This document shows, piece by piece, positions 23,665 to 49,189 of a stretch of DNA of 64,000 nt. Origin of the DNA: Syngnathus acus (taxonomy: Eukaryota > Chordata > Actinopteri > Syngnathiformes > Syngnathidae); the NCBI RefSeq assembly GCF_901709675.1, contig NC_051093.1, positions 10,054,053-10,118,052 on the forward strand. The letters run 5' to 3'. A program made the translations under genes and the position numbers. Each line of letters begins with the position of its first letter. Positions within the stretch are counted from its first letter, which is position 1. The notes under the pieces were generated by a model. The model ran no database searches, was not told where the DNA came from, and worked only from the letters and a program-made list of their open reading frames with translations.

Positions 23665-26600
23665 ATGTCTTTTCTTGTAAGTCCTATCATTACGTTCCCA
23701 GTCAAATAGATTTGAATCTTGTTTGGTCTGTTAATCAATTGAGAACGTTGTACAAAGAGCCACTGAGTCATAATCATTCATCGCACATGTGATTCTGTGG
23801 AAATGGTCCTCAATCATGCTTGAATCGTCTTTCCTTTTTTTCTCCCTGTTTGTCCGTGTATTATAACGATCTGTGTGTCAGCGCTGGGTGTCTGAGAGAT
23901 TGAGTGTGGAGAGCCTGCGGGATTTGGAGTTGTTTGGAGGTGAGGCTCAAAGCTACAAGCAGGAAAAAAATTCACCACCAAAGCCTCAGCACCCTGCTAG
24001 ACCCTGCTACTATGTCTTTTACGGGAAACAATTCACTTTTTGTCACATTTCCTTCCCTCAGAGGTGTATGAAGTAAGGGTAATAAATGTGAAATTTATGG
24101 TTGAATTTCGGATGTTTATGGACAGGCAAACCTTATCAACCTTATCATTGGAGGTGACCGATGGAAGTTGGTCTAGCCAATAAGGTGCTGTATGTATGTT
24201 CATGTGCGTGCATATCGACGTCTTCACGTCACTGATGCGGTTGGTCTTTTTACCCCAGAGCAATCTCAGGAAGTCTCTCACAGGGAAGTAAGTGTCTTGT
24301 CACGGCATCACCGCGCCCCTCTGTGCCTTTTGTATGCATGTGTGTGTGTGTGCGCGCACAGGTTCGTCACTGTATGAGGAAGCCAAGCGACCACTGGCGT
24401 CTTCACATTGAGTACGCATGAGTAACTCCTCCCTTTTTCCCCCAGTGCTGTGCTTTGAATTGTGCAACTCACCGTCCAGGATGCGTTTGTTTCTATTGAT
24501 TTGGCATCAACTCTGAAGATATCTCCTATTGGGCTGAGCGTTCAATCTATTCGTACTGACTAATCAAGTGAACTTGTCATGACCTTTTTTTGTGTGGGGG
24601 GGACAATAGATTCAAATGAGGAGTCAGTTGAGGACGTATGGCCCAGCCCTTCTCTTTGATTTATTGTCTTTCAAAGGATTTCAAAAAGGCTGCCTGTGTT
24701 GCGATCACATAGGACGCATGTTAGCCCCGACCGAGTATTTGCTAATGTCGTGCGGCTTTTAGGAGTTGGATGGCGTGCTCCGCTGTGGCAGTGCATGGCA
24801 CCGCCTGCCCGCTTCATCCGACGCTGCCACTTGGGCAAATCTAGCCTCCCAGCACAGCCACTCACACAGGTTACCAGGATGTATGTATGTGTGTGTTCTT
24901 CACGTCACCTTGGAAAGATTGACACGGCGGACCCTCGTGCGCTCTCGCATTTTAGTGGTTCACAGTATGTTTTGACAAAAATATGTGGTGTCATCCAGGC
25001 CCATGAGGACAGCAGGGAAAGCGTGACGTCCCTTCCACGTGGAGACACCATGGGCAGCTTCCTCCCAGACAGCAGCGCCTATCAGTTGCTCGCCGTTATC
25101 GGTAGGCCCTTCTCATTTTATCAGGACGGTGGTGAACCTCAGCAATGTGAGCTTGATCAGCGAAAATCCAGAAACGATATAAAAGGTGTCTTGTAATTAT
25201 CCGGCTGCTTCAAGGTTGTGCCAAAGCACCGCTTTTGTCATTCCTCAACTCCTTTTGGCACCAAATCCCTCTTCAACAGGCCGAGGCCTGGACCACCTGA
25301 TGACTGTCAACCGGGCTCTGTACAAACCCACTGGGGAGCACGTGGCCATACGTCGCATCGACCTGGAGTCGTGTACTAACGAAATGGTCGCCTACCTGCA
25401 GGTCAGAGATGATCGCAAAGTTACCGTCTGCTGTGGACGCACGTCCTGTCTTTTTCTCAAGGAATGAACTCAAAAGCCTCGGTGTTCTTAACCACCTCGG
25501 TGTCTACACTCCTGTAGGCCGAGCTGCACGTGTCCAAGTTGTTTCACCACCCCAGTATTTTGCCCTACAAGAGCGTCTTCATCGCTGAGAACGAGTTGTG
25601 GGTCATCACCCCCTTCATGGCGTATGGTGAGGTGCCAGTGCATGGATCAAGTCAAGTCAAGTTTATTTGTATAGCCCTAAATCGCAAGCAGGCTCAAAGG
25701 GCTTCACATAGACAAAAATGGACAATTATTCTCAAAGCATCCCCTGATCTTAAGCTCCCAAATGGATGACAGATATATTTTACGATCAAACGCTAAAGCG
25801 CTTTTCTTTGCACAGGATCGGCCAGAGAACTGGTCAGCACGTATTTCCCTGACGGCATGAGCGAGCTCACCATCGCATACATCTTACTGGGCATCCTCAA
25901 AGCGCTGGAGTACATCCACCAAATGGGATATGTGCACAGGTACTTGGGTCGGTGGATGAAGAGACAAGATTATGAGGAATATCAAGTGGGCACAAAAGCA
26001 ATATTCACACATCTGTATTCATGAATTAAGTACAAACAAAACCAAAAGCCAGCACTGAGGATTCATACCAAAGTGAGAAGTTTATATAAAAAAATAAAAA
26101 AAATGTGTCTCATGCAGGAGTGTCAAGGCCAGCCACGTTCTGATTGCTGCCGACGGCCAGGTGCGCATGTCTGGCCTTCGCAGCATCTTCAGCCTGATCC
26201 GTCACGGCCGGCGGGCCAAGGTGGTCCACGACTTCCCGCAGAACAGCGTCAAGGTGCTGCCGTGGCTCAGCCCTGAAGTGCTGCAACAGGTACGGCAACA
26301 TCACTCCAGCTCAGTGAGCCACGACATAACCGACGCCTCCTCTCGTGTGTCTTCATTTTTCCCTTCCAGAACCTGCAGGGCTATGACTTTCGCTCAGATA
26401 TCTACAGCCTGGGCATCACAGCGTGTGAGCTAGCTAACGGACACGTTCCCTTCAAAGACATGCCGGCTACGCAAGTAAGCGGATACACCACCCACCTGAT
26501 TTTGGACATTTCACAACGGACTACCACTTTTTTCCCTGCTTCTCTTGCGCAGATGTTACTGGAGAAGCTCAACGGGACAGTGCCGTGCTTGCTGGACACC

Positions 26601-27160
26601 ACCACCATCCCGCCGGAGGAGCTCTGCATGAAGCCATCGCGCTCCGGCGCCGACTCGGGCATCGGCGAGGGGCCAGGAGGAGGCGGCGGCGGCAGTGTTG
26701 GCGGGGTCCGCCACTCCAATGGCGAACCGACTTCCTCGTCCGCACACCCGTACAACCGCACTTTCTCGCTGCACTTTCACGCCTTCGTCGAGTTGTGTCT
26801 TCAGAGGGACCCGGAGAAGAGGTACTGCGAGTGTCAGCTATAAGATTACAGAAAAAGTGACTTTTTTTCCTTTTTCCTTTAGACCCTCCGCCTCCGCTCT
26901 CATAGGTCATCCCTTCTTCAAGCAGGTGTGTAGAGCACATGAATTTCAGAGTGGAGACTGTTTGGCCCAACCTTCCTCAACAGCGACCGTATGCCCGCAT
27001 CTTTCAGATCAAGCGGAGGCCCTCGGAGGCGCTGCCCGAGCTGCTGAGGCCCGCGTCGCCCATCGGCAGCAGCGAGAGCTCCCAGCCACCGCCGCCGTCC
27101 AGACTGGCCAGCCTGGAGTCGGGCCTCAGCCACCTGGACGTGGACGACTGGGATTTCTGA
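23665..27160 (+). CDS. strada: STE20-related adaptor alpha, pseudokinase activator of LKB1
   Basis: Pseudokinase that binds LKB1 and MO25, holds LKB1 in its active form and moves it to the cytoplasm. Coding exons: 23665-23676, 23882-23939, 24259-24287, 24999-25101, 25280-25401, 25518-25626, 25816-25939, 26118-26289, 26370-26474, 26553-26821, 26883-26925, 27008-27160. They give 432 residues (human 431) with every phase in agreement. The start MSFL joined to [19 protein letters not shown] matches the short-leader isoform. Catalytic residues are missing as in the family: VAIRR in place of VAIK, VHRSVKAS in place of HRD..KxxN, and MSGLRS in place of DFG. The C-terminus ends DDWDF; as I recall, this corresponds to the MO25-binding WEF tripeptide. 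A Gly-rich run in exon 26553-26821 is not in the human protein as I recall it. The polyadenylation signal AATAAA is at 27365. Confidence 0.97.
25650..25770 (+). mobile_element. teleost dispersed repeat fragment in a strada intron
   Basis: The segment contains AAGTTTATTTGTATAGCCC, then CAGGCTCAAAGGGCTTCACA, then AGCATCCCCTGATCTTAAG. I recall this order from a very common short interspersed sequence in fish genomes and 3' UTRs. Class is uncertain; it was recognised by eye, not by a library search. Confidence 0.5.
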
Positions 27161-27449
27161 CCAACTCGTGTCTGAGTGTAAATAAGTTGCCGTTAACTCT
27201 TCTGAGCCGGTTGGCGTTGCGCTACCTTTGTTTCTTGTCTTAAGACGGCCTCCTTTTCCTCTCAGGCTTTGTACAGAATATGCTCTACCTCGCTCGCACA
27301 CATCACACGCACACGTTTGCATGTTCCTTTACTGGCTCCTGTGTATGAATGTTACTGATTTGACAATAAAAGCGATGTTTCCGCTTGCTAAAAAATATAA
27401 CTTTATTGACAATGTACACAAAGACAGTCAGGGGGAAACGCTGGAGACG
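27161..27449. terminator. convergent 3' ends of strada and rnf113
   Basis: The strada AATAAA is at 27365-27370 on the plus strand. The rnf113 AATAAA is at 27402-27407 on the minus strand. The two signals are only 31 bases apart and face each other, so the 3' UTRs should just meet or overlap. Confidence 0.7.
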
Positions 27450-29551
<2,102 letters not shown>

Positions 29552-30258
29552 CTTGTTCTTTCAGTTTGTAAACAAAACTGAAGTATTTCTTTACAGCGCC
29601 CTCTACAGACTTGGAAGACACTTGGAAGTTGTCTGAACAGGTTTGATTTTGAAGCGCAAACCCGGAAGCAGCGTATGTAGACGTTTTGCGCCCCTCGGCA
29701 GCAGCATCCGTCCTCCAGCATCGGCAGCCAAATCGGCTCCAAATCCGGAAGTATTGTTTTCACCAAAGAAAATAGGAAAAGGCGCAAAACTAGTCTAAGG
29801 GAAAGTGCTGCGTGCATGTGAGCTGGATGCTTTTATTTTGAAGCACATAACCGGAAGCGGTGTATTTCGACGTTTTGCAACGAAGATTTTCCACCTTCCA
29901 GCCTAAGCAACACCAACATACAACCTTCGCCTAATAAGATCAAATATGGCACAGGTCACCATGGACTTTCAGATACAGCTTGCGTGAACCCGTAAATAAA
30001 GCGAGAATAACACTAATTCTGTGAGTTTTCCATAGTATTTTGAAGCACACAACCGGAACTAGTGTATTTAACCCTGGTGCGCTTTATGGTTTCGACCTCC
30101 AGCCTCAGCAGCAGCAGCAGCATCCGCATCCCGCAGCATTGGTTGGCCGACTTTCCGCAGAGGACAGCGGCTGCACGTCTGACACAGAGCCCGGCGGAGG
30201 GAAGGCGGGTGCGGGTGCGGGTGCGGACAGCTCCCGACCCCGCCTGCTGGATGGACGA
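29552..30258. promoter_or_regulatory. divergent promoter region between rnf113 and rundc3a with three related repeat units
   Basis: The two start codons are 707 bases apart and face away from each other. Three diverged copies of a 45-80 bp unit lie at about 29647, 29835 and 30036. Each contains TTTTGAAGC followed by an ACCGGAA or CCCGGAAG core, and two continue with GACGTTTTGC. The GGAA cores fit ETS-family (for example GABPA) sites, which are common in bidirectional promoters. The last copy falls inside the probable rundc3a 5' leader, followed by a CAG run (30105-30120). Confidence 0.6.
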
Positions 30259-37885
<7,627 letters not shown>

Positions 37886-39037
37886 GAGACTCCTTTCCTA
37901 GCCTTCCCATGATCCTAGGATCAGTCCCACTTGGACCCAAGCGCCAACGTCTCTGTGAATGTACAGCAGGAATTCTGGTCGTTATTATTCTCGCTTGCCA
38001 CTCTTTTTCTCTCCTGCAGCATTATTGTTGTTTTTCCCAAATCACAACCACACAAGCCAGACAGAGAGAGAGGTCAATACTGTCAAACAAAAACAAACGC
38101 GCAGCAGTGGATATGATGCAACCTCCTATTTCAGCTTAAGTCCTTCTTTGTATGCTTCAAACCTGGGATGATGATGATGATGATTATTATTGTTTTGTGT
38201 TGCAATAAATGCCTTTTACATGATCCTACGTGCGTGATTTATGTCCAGCAATTGTCAAGGAATCAACAACTTGACGGCACAAGCACGCTTTGGCTCCATC
38301 TAGCGGCAAACGGTAAAAAGACACCTACAGGCTCTTCATTATATGTAGTAATATGTATTAAGAAATATAATTTGCTTTTTCTCATACAAACTAAAAAAAT
38401 ACTTCCGAAAAATATATAAATTCCTTTACTCGCGATTTTTTTGTTATTGTTTTGGAAAAGAAAATAGCAATTTTCATCCTATTGAAATACATCTTTTGAA
38501 AATATAATGAGTTGTTGCAGTCACGTTCATCCCTCAAAGGGAAATGAAAACTCTTGCATATACTCTTAAATAATTCAATGGAATAAAAAGAAAGACTTTC
38601 TCAAATTTGGACAGAACATCGGTTGGCTAGACTTGCCTGCACAGCCACATACAAAGGAGGCCCCACAATCGTGAAAGTAAAAAGAAGTGGGTTGGACCTC
38701 CAAACTTTTTCGGGGGTGCAGATGACGACCAATAGGAGCTCGCTTGACTTGCACCAACCAACCAACCAGATGCCAGATGACCCAAAACTTTTGCATGATG
38801 TCGCGACTTCTTCCTGTCACTTGTGTTGAGAGCAGGCACAATACTCCCCACCACGAGAAGAAAAAAGAAAACATCTGACAAGCAAAGCAAGCATTTTGGG
38901 AGCATCAGTGCGCGTGAGGTGAAGAAAGGAGCCTGCTTGCTTGCCTGCCTGCCCTGCGCGTATCCGCGCGTGTGTGTGTACGTGCGTGTGACTTCCTTCT
39001 AATCTAACCTAACCTAACCTAACCGGACCTGTGAGGG
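37886..39037. other. rundc3a 3' UTR and fam117a promoter
   Basis: The rundc3a 3' UTR probably ends soon after AATAAA at 38204-38209, preceded by an ATG-triplet run (38168-38183). The interval 38900-39037 is the fam117a leader or promoter. It contains GCTT/CCTG runs, CGCGTGTG and four TAACC pentamers (about 39003-39023) just ahead of the start codon. Confidence 0.55.
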
Positions 39038-42868
<3,831 letters not shown>

Positions 42869-43893
42869 GGGTGACGCTGGACTAGACTTGTCTGAGTTTA
42901 CTTGGGGGGGCTCTGACTGCCTCGTCACTGGAACCTCAATTGCAGACTTGTGGATGAATACCAAAATGTTTTGGCTTTGCTACTGTATTATAATCAAGCC
43001 CATTGTTTTTGACTGGCATTCTTTTTACCAATTCTTGACTAAGAAATATATTTTGTAGCTTTCTTCAATCAATTGTGATGATATTTAGTTGTGTTCATAC
43101 ATTTACATACCCTGGCAGAATTCATGAATATGAGATGTGTATCGAATATGAGTGACCAGGAAAAAATCCTTATTTGAATAGCATTCAAATTTAAATGGAT
43201 TGTATTCTTAAATTCCAATTTCATATTCATCCGATCTATGCTCGTACGACACGTGGATTTGCGGTTTTTAAATACCTTAGTCCCGCCCATCTCTACCCCA
43301 GAAGCGCCATGATTGGCCAATGAGAATTGTATCTCTAGTTTGTGGACCAATCTACTCAATCCACATACTGCGACGTCAAAAGGCATGCGACGTTTTTAAG
43401 AAAAGGACCTCTTTTTTTTTTTTTTTTTTTTTTTAACTGAACAGCTGTCTTTTGCATCGTCGTGATAAAAATGTGTGGTCAGGCCTAAAACATAACTAAC
43501 ACCAGTAAAAACGTTGTTTTGGTTGGTTTCGTCGAGGTGCGTTAAGATAAATCGAGTCTACGTAAAAGAGTCGACGAGAATATGAAAAAGTAAAATTCAG
43601 GCAGATTTATGGACACCGTTTTAAGGTCTTTTCACAACGGCACATTTCCGGACGCAGTTTAATGAAACCTGTAATGACCTCATCACAACAACATTCCTCT
43701 GCAGCGTAATAGACATAATTATAAGAATAAGAATCAATAATGACACTTGCGGTGCACAAGTGAAACTATAAAAGCTGAATAGCCACTCCGGCTCGTGACC
43801 GCGGCTATAGTGGAGCGGGACGTCGCTGTTGCGGAGCCCGGGAGCCTGGCGGTGTCGGTTTCCATAGCCATACCCGGACTGGTGGCGGACGGC
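42869..43893. other. fam117a 3' UTR and slc35b1 promoter
   Basis: AT-rich left part with no perfect AATAAA, so the fam117a polyadenylation site is not placed. A poly-T run lies at 43411-43434. The right end (43795-43893) is GC-rich and fits the slc35b1 5' leader. Confidence 0.45.
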
Positions 43894-44917
43894 ATGGCTT
43901 CGGGCAAAGGAGCATCCAGGGGCCCATCGCTGTGGGACAATATGCGCTTGCGCTTCATCGTATGTTTTCTGGGCGTCTTCGTGTGTTATTTCTATTATGG
44001 AATTTTGCAAGAAACCATGTAAGTAACCAGGATATTAGTGGCGTTTACCTGACAGCTGTTTGCATGATGCTAGTTGACGTTAGAGCTACTATTCGTCTTA
44101 ATTTTCCCTCACGGGATTAATAACCTTCAGCAATACAACAAATGATCTCCTTCCTGAATCAATTGACAATTCAATTGAGCTCTGTTTCCAAGTATTACAA
44201 CTTCTTAAAATTCTTACTTCCTATTACAAAGGTGAAGTTTGATTTCGTTTTTTTTTAAACTTTTTAAAGACTTCCATTTGTTCATATGGTGATTATTACA
44301 ATGTCAGGTGGAAGTGGGCCACGACACTGGTGGAATGCTGTTGCCCAAGTGGCAAGTGCAGGAATCATATCCGGTTACTACATGACGACGATGTCATGCA
44401 CACAGTATTTATCTCGCAATAACTTGGTTGAACTAGAATGCATCACAGCCTCACCACCAGATGAACGATATAACTTTTGTATTACATTTGTCACGACAGT
44501 ACAAGAGGTGATTATGGCCACGGCGACCAAAAGGAGAAGTTTCGATTTGCCAGGACGTTGGTGTTCATCCAGTGCATCATTAACGCACTGTTTGCCAGGA
44601 TATGTAAGTATTCTGACCGCTGGTTCAAATTTCACAGGTTATTTATTTAGCCCAACAGGAAATATCGGCAATAGAACTCATCCAAACGTCACGATCACAA
44701 ATCTTTTATTAACATGGATAAGAAATGTTTGAAGTGAAACTTGAGCTTTGTGGAAGTGGTGTCAAAATGAACATGTAAAACGTATTGACATTGTCCAAAC
44801 TTTGTTTTCCAAGGCTTTGAGAAGTGCATGCGACGTTACATGTCATTTGAAATGGTCTTAAAAATCACTTGAAATGCCACATTCTTGCTTTGGATGCGAA
44901 TGCGTTTACTTCACGTC

Positions 44918-44986
<69 letters not shown>

Positions 44987-46707
44987 GCGTTTATTTTTCC
45001 TCTTACCCCAGTGATTCAGTTTTTCGAGGGTCCCAAGCCAGACTTCACCAGGAGCTGGCTGTACGGCCTTTGTTCCCTCTCCTATGTGGGAGCCATGGTG
45101 TCCAGTAACTCTGCCTTACAATATGTCAACTACCCCACACAGGTCAGCCAGAGGTCCCTCAAATGTACTTGATGAAGTGTTTATAGTTCCTCAAACAATA
45201 TCCTGTTTTTGTTTAGGTGCTGGGAAAATCTTGCAAGCCAATCCCAGGTGAGCTAACATGATTCCAGAGTGACAAATTGAATGGGATGGAATTGGAACGA
45301 TCTCACCTAGCGTGTTTGGAGCTACGCTATTATGCCACGTCTGCCTGGAGCTTTTCCTGCTCACAAAGTTGTTCCAACATGTGCAGTGATGATCTTGGGG
45401 GTGACCATCTTGAGGAAGCGCTACCCGATGGCCAAGTACTTGTGTGTGCTTCTGATCGTGAGCGGGGTAGCGCTCTTTCTATACAAGCCCAACAAGAGCT
45501 CAGCTGTGGCGGAGGACCACATCTTTGGCTTCGGAGAGATCCTCTTGGTGAGTAGGTCGAAAGTAAAAAAAAAAAAAAAAAAAAAGTTGCACCTTGAACT
45601 CGACGCTGGCAATTTTGACACCATTCTGATGTGAAGATTTCTGATGACCATAAAGATGGATTCCATTTTGTGTTCATGACCACAAACACAGTGAAATGGT
45701 CCTATTTGTACAGCTAGTTTCTCTCACGCTGGATGGCCTGACAGGTGTGGCTCAGGACCACATGAGGACCCGCTTCCAAACCAGCGCCAACCACATGATG
45801 CTCAACATCAATCTGTGGTCCACGGTGCTCCTAGGACTGGGTAAGTCACTTTAGCAATTTTACAAATGCCAATTGATAGCCGTGATTGTCTTCAGCAGTC
45901 TGAAATATTTCTACACACCACTTGGTGGCGCCATAGATGCTTCCGTCACATCGGTTGCACAGCGTCTACAAGCTAGCTAGCTATATTTGAGGTTCTCGAT
46001 AATATATTTTTATTAATATATAAAAAAAAAAAAAAAAAACAGACTACTTTTGATCATTTTTGTCCAAGAGACTAAAGGTCTCTTACTGTACGTGTGCGCA
46101 GTTGTGCTGTGGACCGGTGAGGTGTGGGACTTCCTGAGCTTTACTGAACGTTACCCGAGCATCTTGTACAACATCCTCCTGTTTGGATTGACCAGCGCGT
46201 TGGGCCAGGTGAGCCAACGTTCAAAGTTGATTCAAAGCTGCCATGGCATCGTCAAAAAATAACGACACTGTTTGATGCCAGACGTTCATCTTCATGACGG
46301 TGGTTTACTTCGGACCTTTGACGTGCTCCATCGTCACCACCACCAGGAAGTTTTTCACTATCCTGGGCTCCGTCCTTCTCTTTGGGAATCAAATGAGCGA
46401 CATGCAGTGGGTCGGCACCATCCTGGTGTTCCTTGGTGAGAGAAATTGGCAATTTAGTTGGGTGTACATAGATGCCTTGACCTGCATGTTTGATTTGCTC
46501 CGTGACCATGCTTGTTACGCAAGTCCTGCTCATCTCAGATTGTCTTTCCTTACTGAAATGAATAGAAACGCGGCTAGTATCTCAAAACTTGGGGTAGTTG
46601 GGTCACTCGTTTCTTTTTGACACCTCCTTTACATCTCTGTTGTGGACATTTCAGGTCTTGGTTTGGACGCTAAATTTGGCAAAGGACCCAAGAAGACGAC
46701 ACACTAA
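43894..46707 (+). CDS. slc35b1: solute carrier 35B1 (ER ATP/ADP and nucleotide-sugar transporter)
   Basis: Multi-pass ER membrane carrier; the human protein (AXER) exchanges ATP for ADP and supplies ER chaperones. Exons: 43894-44018, 44500-44603, 45012-45142, 45217-45247, 45387-45547, 45714-45840, 46102-46208, 46282-46435, 46655-46707, giving 330 residues (human 322). Conserved blocks are [105 protein letters not shown] and [18 protein letters not shown]. The C-terminus GPKKTTH matches the family's short KKTSH ending, a dilysine-type ER retrieval signal. The ATG follows a GC-rich leader with no upstream in-frame ATG. Confidence 0.97.
44932..44985. repeat. CT microsatellite at an slc35b1 acceptor
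   Basis: A CT run of more than 25 units directly before the acceptor of exon 45012-45142, where it also forms the polypyrimidine tract. Confidence 0.95.
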
Positions 46708-47555
46708 GACACCCATCACGAGTCGGAACCTTCTTATACGGGCCGCAACTTCTATGACCTCATTTTTAATTCATACAAACTGCTCAGTTTTAACGCATTC
46801 ATCAAGGACAAAACACTTCAGCCTCTCCAAGTCACGAATTGACCAAAAAAGGGCATCATGTTTCAGTATCATGTTCTAGGCCAATAATTACCCGTGTAAA
46901 TTGTCATTTATAAAGCATAGGAGTCTTGGTTGAATGTTTTTTTTTTTCTACAAATGATCGAATACTTTCATTAAAAGGGAAATAGTCACCTTTCATCGGA
47001 TTCAAATTCATTGGAAGCACTGTTTGGCGACAGCCACTTACTGGTACAGTCACTCTGGCGGCCACGCTCACCAAGCGTTCGATCTTGACGAGAATCATCC
47101 TCTGATGATTTAAAGACACGACGCAAAACGTCATTAAAACGCAATTTCGATACATTTATATACATTAGGTGTGGCTGTGACGTCTTAATATGGAAAATAC
47201 CTGAAAGGACACATTTGAAGGAAACATCAACAATGGCAACCTTACGGCCAATGTACTTCTGACAGCTCCAAATATGAACCCAACCATGAATTAAGAAAAA
47301 CTGCACTAATGTAACCTTTCAGGACGTAAAGTGTTTCCTCCTTACTGTATAAAATATAGTCGAGTTATAGTGATCACTTGAGCGTTTTTGCAACTTTTTC
47401 TCAGGCAATCACCTCGACCTCCTATTTCAGCGCTGCCTGCCTGGCTTCCTTCGGCTCAAACTGGCGGATTAAACAACTCCGTTTTTGGCCAGACTTCATT
47501 TAATCCTTTTATCTGTGTACAAATTGGGAGAAGCTACACCCTACTACTCATCAGG
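46708..47555. other. slc35b1 3' UTR and ndufa4-like promoter
   Basis: ATTAAA at 46970-46975 is a possible slc35b1 polyadenylation signal. The remaining 580 bases should hold the promoter and leader of the next gene. No further exon was seen. Confidence 0.45.
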
Positions 47556-49065
47556 ATGTTGGCTACAGTCCGCAAGCAACTGATTAGCCACCCGGCTGTG
47601 AGTAAAGCGAGTTTAACTACGAAAAACCTTGCCATGTCGCAATGTTTGCTTCGGAATTCTGTGGATTTCCTTGGTTAGCTTAGCAACGCTAGCTTTGACA
47701 CGCGCTGAACTTTGCGTCGTAAACAAATCATCACAATCTTATCGTGTTATCCCGTAACATGTACCATTACGCATTTGAAGTGCTTAAACGTGCATGTGGG
47801 GATGCTTTGGAGTGAAATCGGGTCAGACGACGGGCACACACCCTGATAAGACAGCCAAGTAGGTGCTAAGTTGTAAATTGCAGCCGCCGCCGCCGCTTAC
47901 ACATATGGCAGGCACAGCTCTTGAAACGTAGTCATTATTAAACTACTCGACTAGAAAATATCTCTTTCATATACCTTATTAACCTCAATACATATTTTTA
48001 AACACGTTATGATTTTCTTCAACAATGGGTCTGACTGTAATTGTACATCAAGTTTGGAAAGTGGTTATTTCCAGTGTTCATGTTTGTGCTTGTGACGAAC
48101 TTGTCAGTGGTCCAACCTGAAAATAGCCATTTTTTTTCTTTTTTTTCTTTCTTCCTTATTCTTTGGCTTGCTCCCTGCAGCTCATTCCACTCTTCATCTT
48201 CATCGGTGGAGGCACAGTCATGTCCTTGGCGTACCTGGCTCGCCTGGGCCTGAGGAACCCAGATGTCTGGTAAACATGCTCACCAAATTTAGAGGAAATT
48301 AATACTACAAAAAATGAAGACTCAAATTCATTTGCTAAATGCATTTTATAACACCGCACGCTTATAAATTTCAGCAATGCCTCGAAACCACCACTAGGCG
48401 GCAGTATCGCTCCGTTAATTGTCACTTCAAACAGTCTGTATTGTTGACGGTTTAAAAGGCAAACTGCTTTTTATAACTTGTTGTGTTTCTGATTTTTTTC
48501 ATTTTACACAGTTTTCTCAATGGTAATGTAAACTGAGCTGTAGTTTTATTTTGTTCTATGACTTTTATTGTGAAGCACCTAGTCAATGGGAAAAATTGGG
48601 ATTGTGTACACTTTGTAACTTTCATTGTTCCTAACATCGTTTTTGTCATGCATTAACTGTATTGGACTTGAATTTTAAAACCAAATCATTTTTAATTGAT
48701 TTCTGCAGCTGGGATCGGAAGAACAACCCCGAGCCATGGAACAAAATGTCTCCGACTGATCAGTACAAGGTTGGTTTAAACAGATGGCTAATTTTACAAC
48801 TCAAAAAGCATTGGGAAGTTTGCAACTTCATGTCAGGTTGGTTAAGAATTAAATGACAATGATTACATTATAATTTTCAACTTGCTTGCTAAACATTACT
48901 GCTGCCACTAGGACCACATTGGAACTGTGGACGGCTCCATTTGAAATTGTAACACATGGGATAGTTGAAAGCATTTGAGCCACTTTTGATCTCTGCTGTC
49001 ATTTCCAGTTCTACACAGTCAACACGGACTACAGCAAACTGAAGAAGCAAGGTCCCGACTTCTAA
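47556..49065 (+). CDS. ndufa4: NDUFA4-like cytochrome c oxidase-associated subunit
   Basis: Small inner-mitochondrial-membrane subunit now assigned to complex IV. Exons 47556-47597, 48181-48269, 48709-48769 and 49009-49065 give 82 residues, the usual length is 81. The N-terminus [14 protein letters not shown] is followed by one membrane segment, [20 protein letters not shown]. Then come [34 protein letters not shown] and LKKQGPDF, which fit NDUFA4 closely. The related NMES1/C15orf48 protein is less like this. Human NDUFA4 lies on 7p21, not beside SLC35B1, so this may be a second, fish-retained paralogue; the symbol suffix cannot be decided here. AATAAA at 49183-49188. Confidence 0.93.
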
Positions 49066-49189
49066 AGCGTCTCTCGTCCGCTGGACCAAACGCACAAGTG
49101 CACTGTTGGACGCGCATCATGAGTCATATTTAAGTTTCTCCTTTTATTTGAAACCGTGCTCGTCTTCACTTTTGAGTGCGTCAATAAAG

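Noticed and set aside
25530-25769. Extension of a strada exon past 25626
   Set aside because: The frame runs on into a dispersed repeat. The GTGAGG donor at 25627 and the in-phase exon at 25816 restore the conserved sequence.
39003-39023. Interstitial telomere repeat
   Set aside because: The unit is five bases (TAACC), not the six-base TAACCC, and there are only four copies.
44286-44732. A 148-residue frame between slc35b1 exons 1 and 3
   Set aside because: It overlaps exon 2 (44500-44603) in another frame. Exon 2 in its own frame matches the family with exact splice phases.
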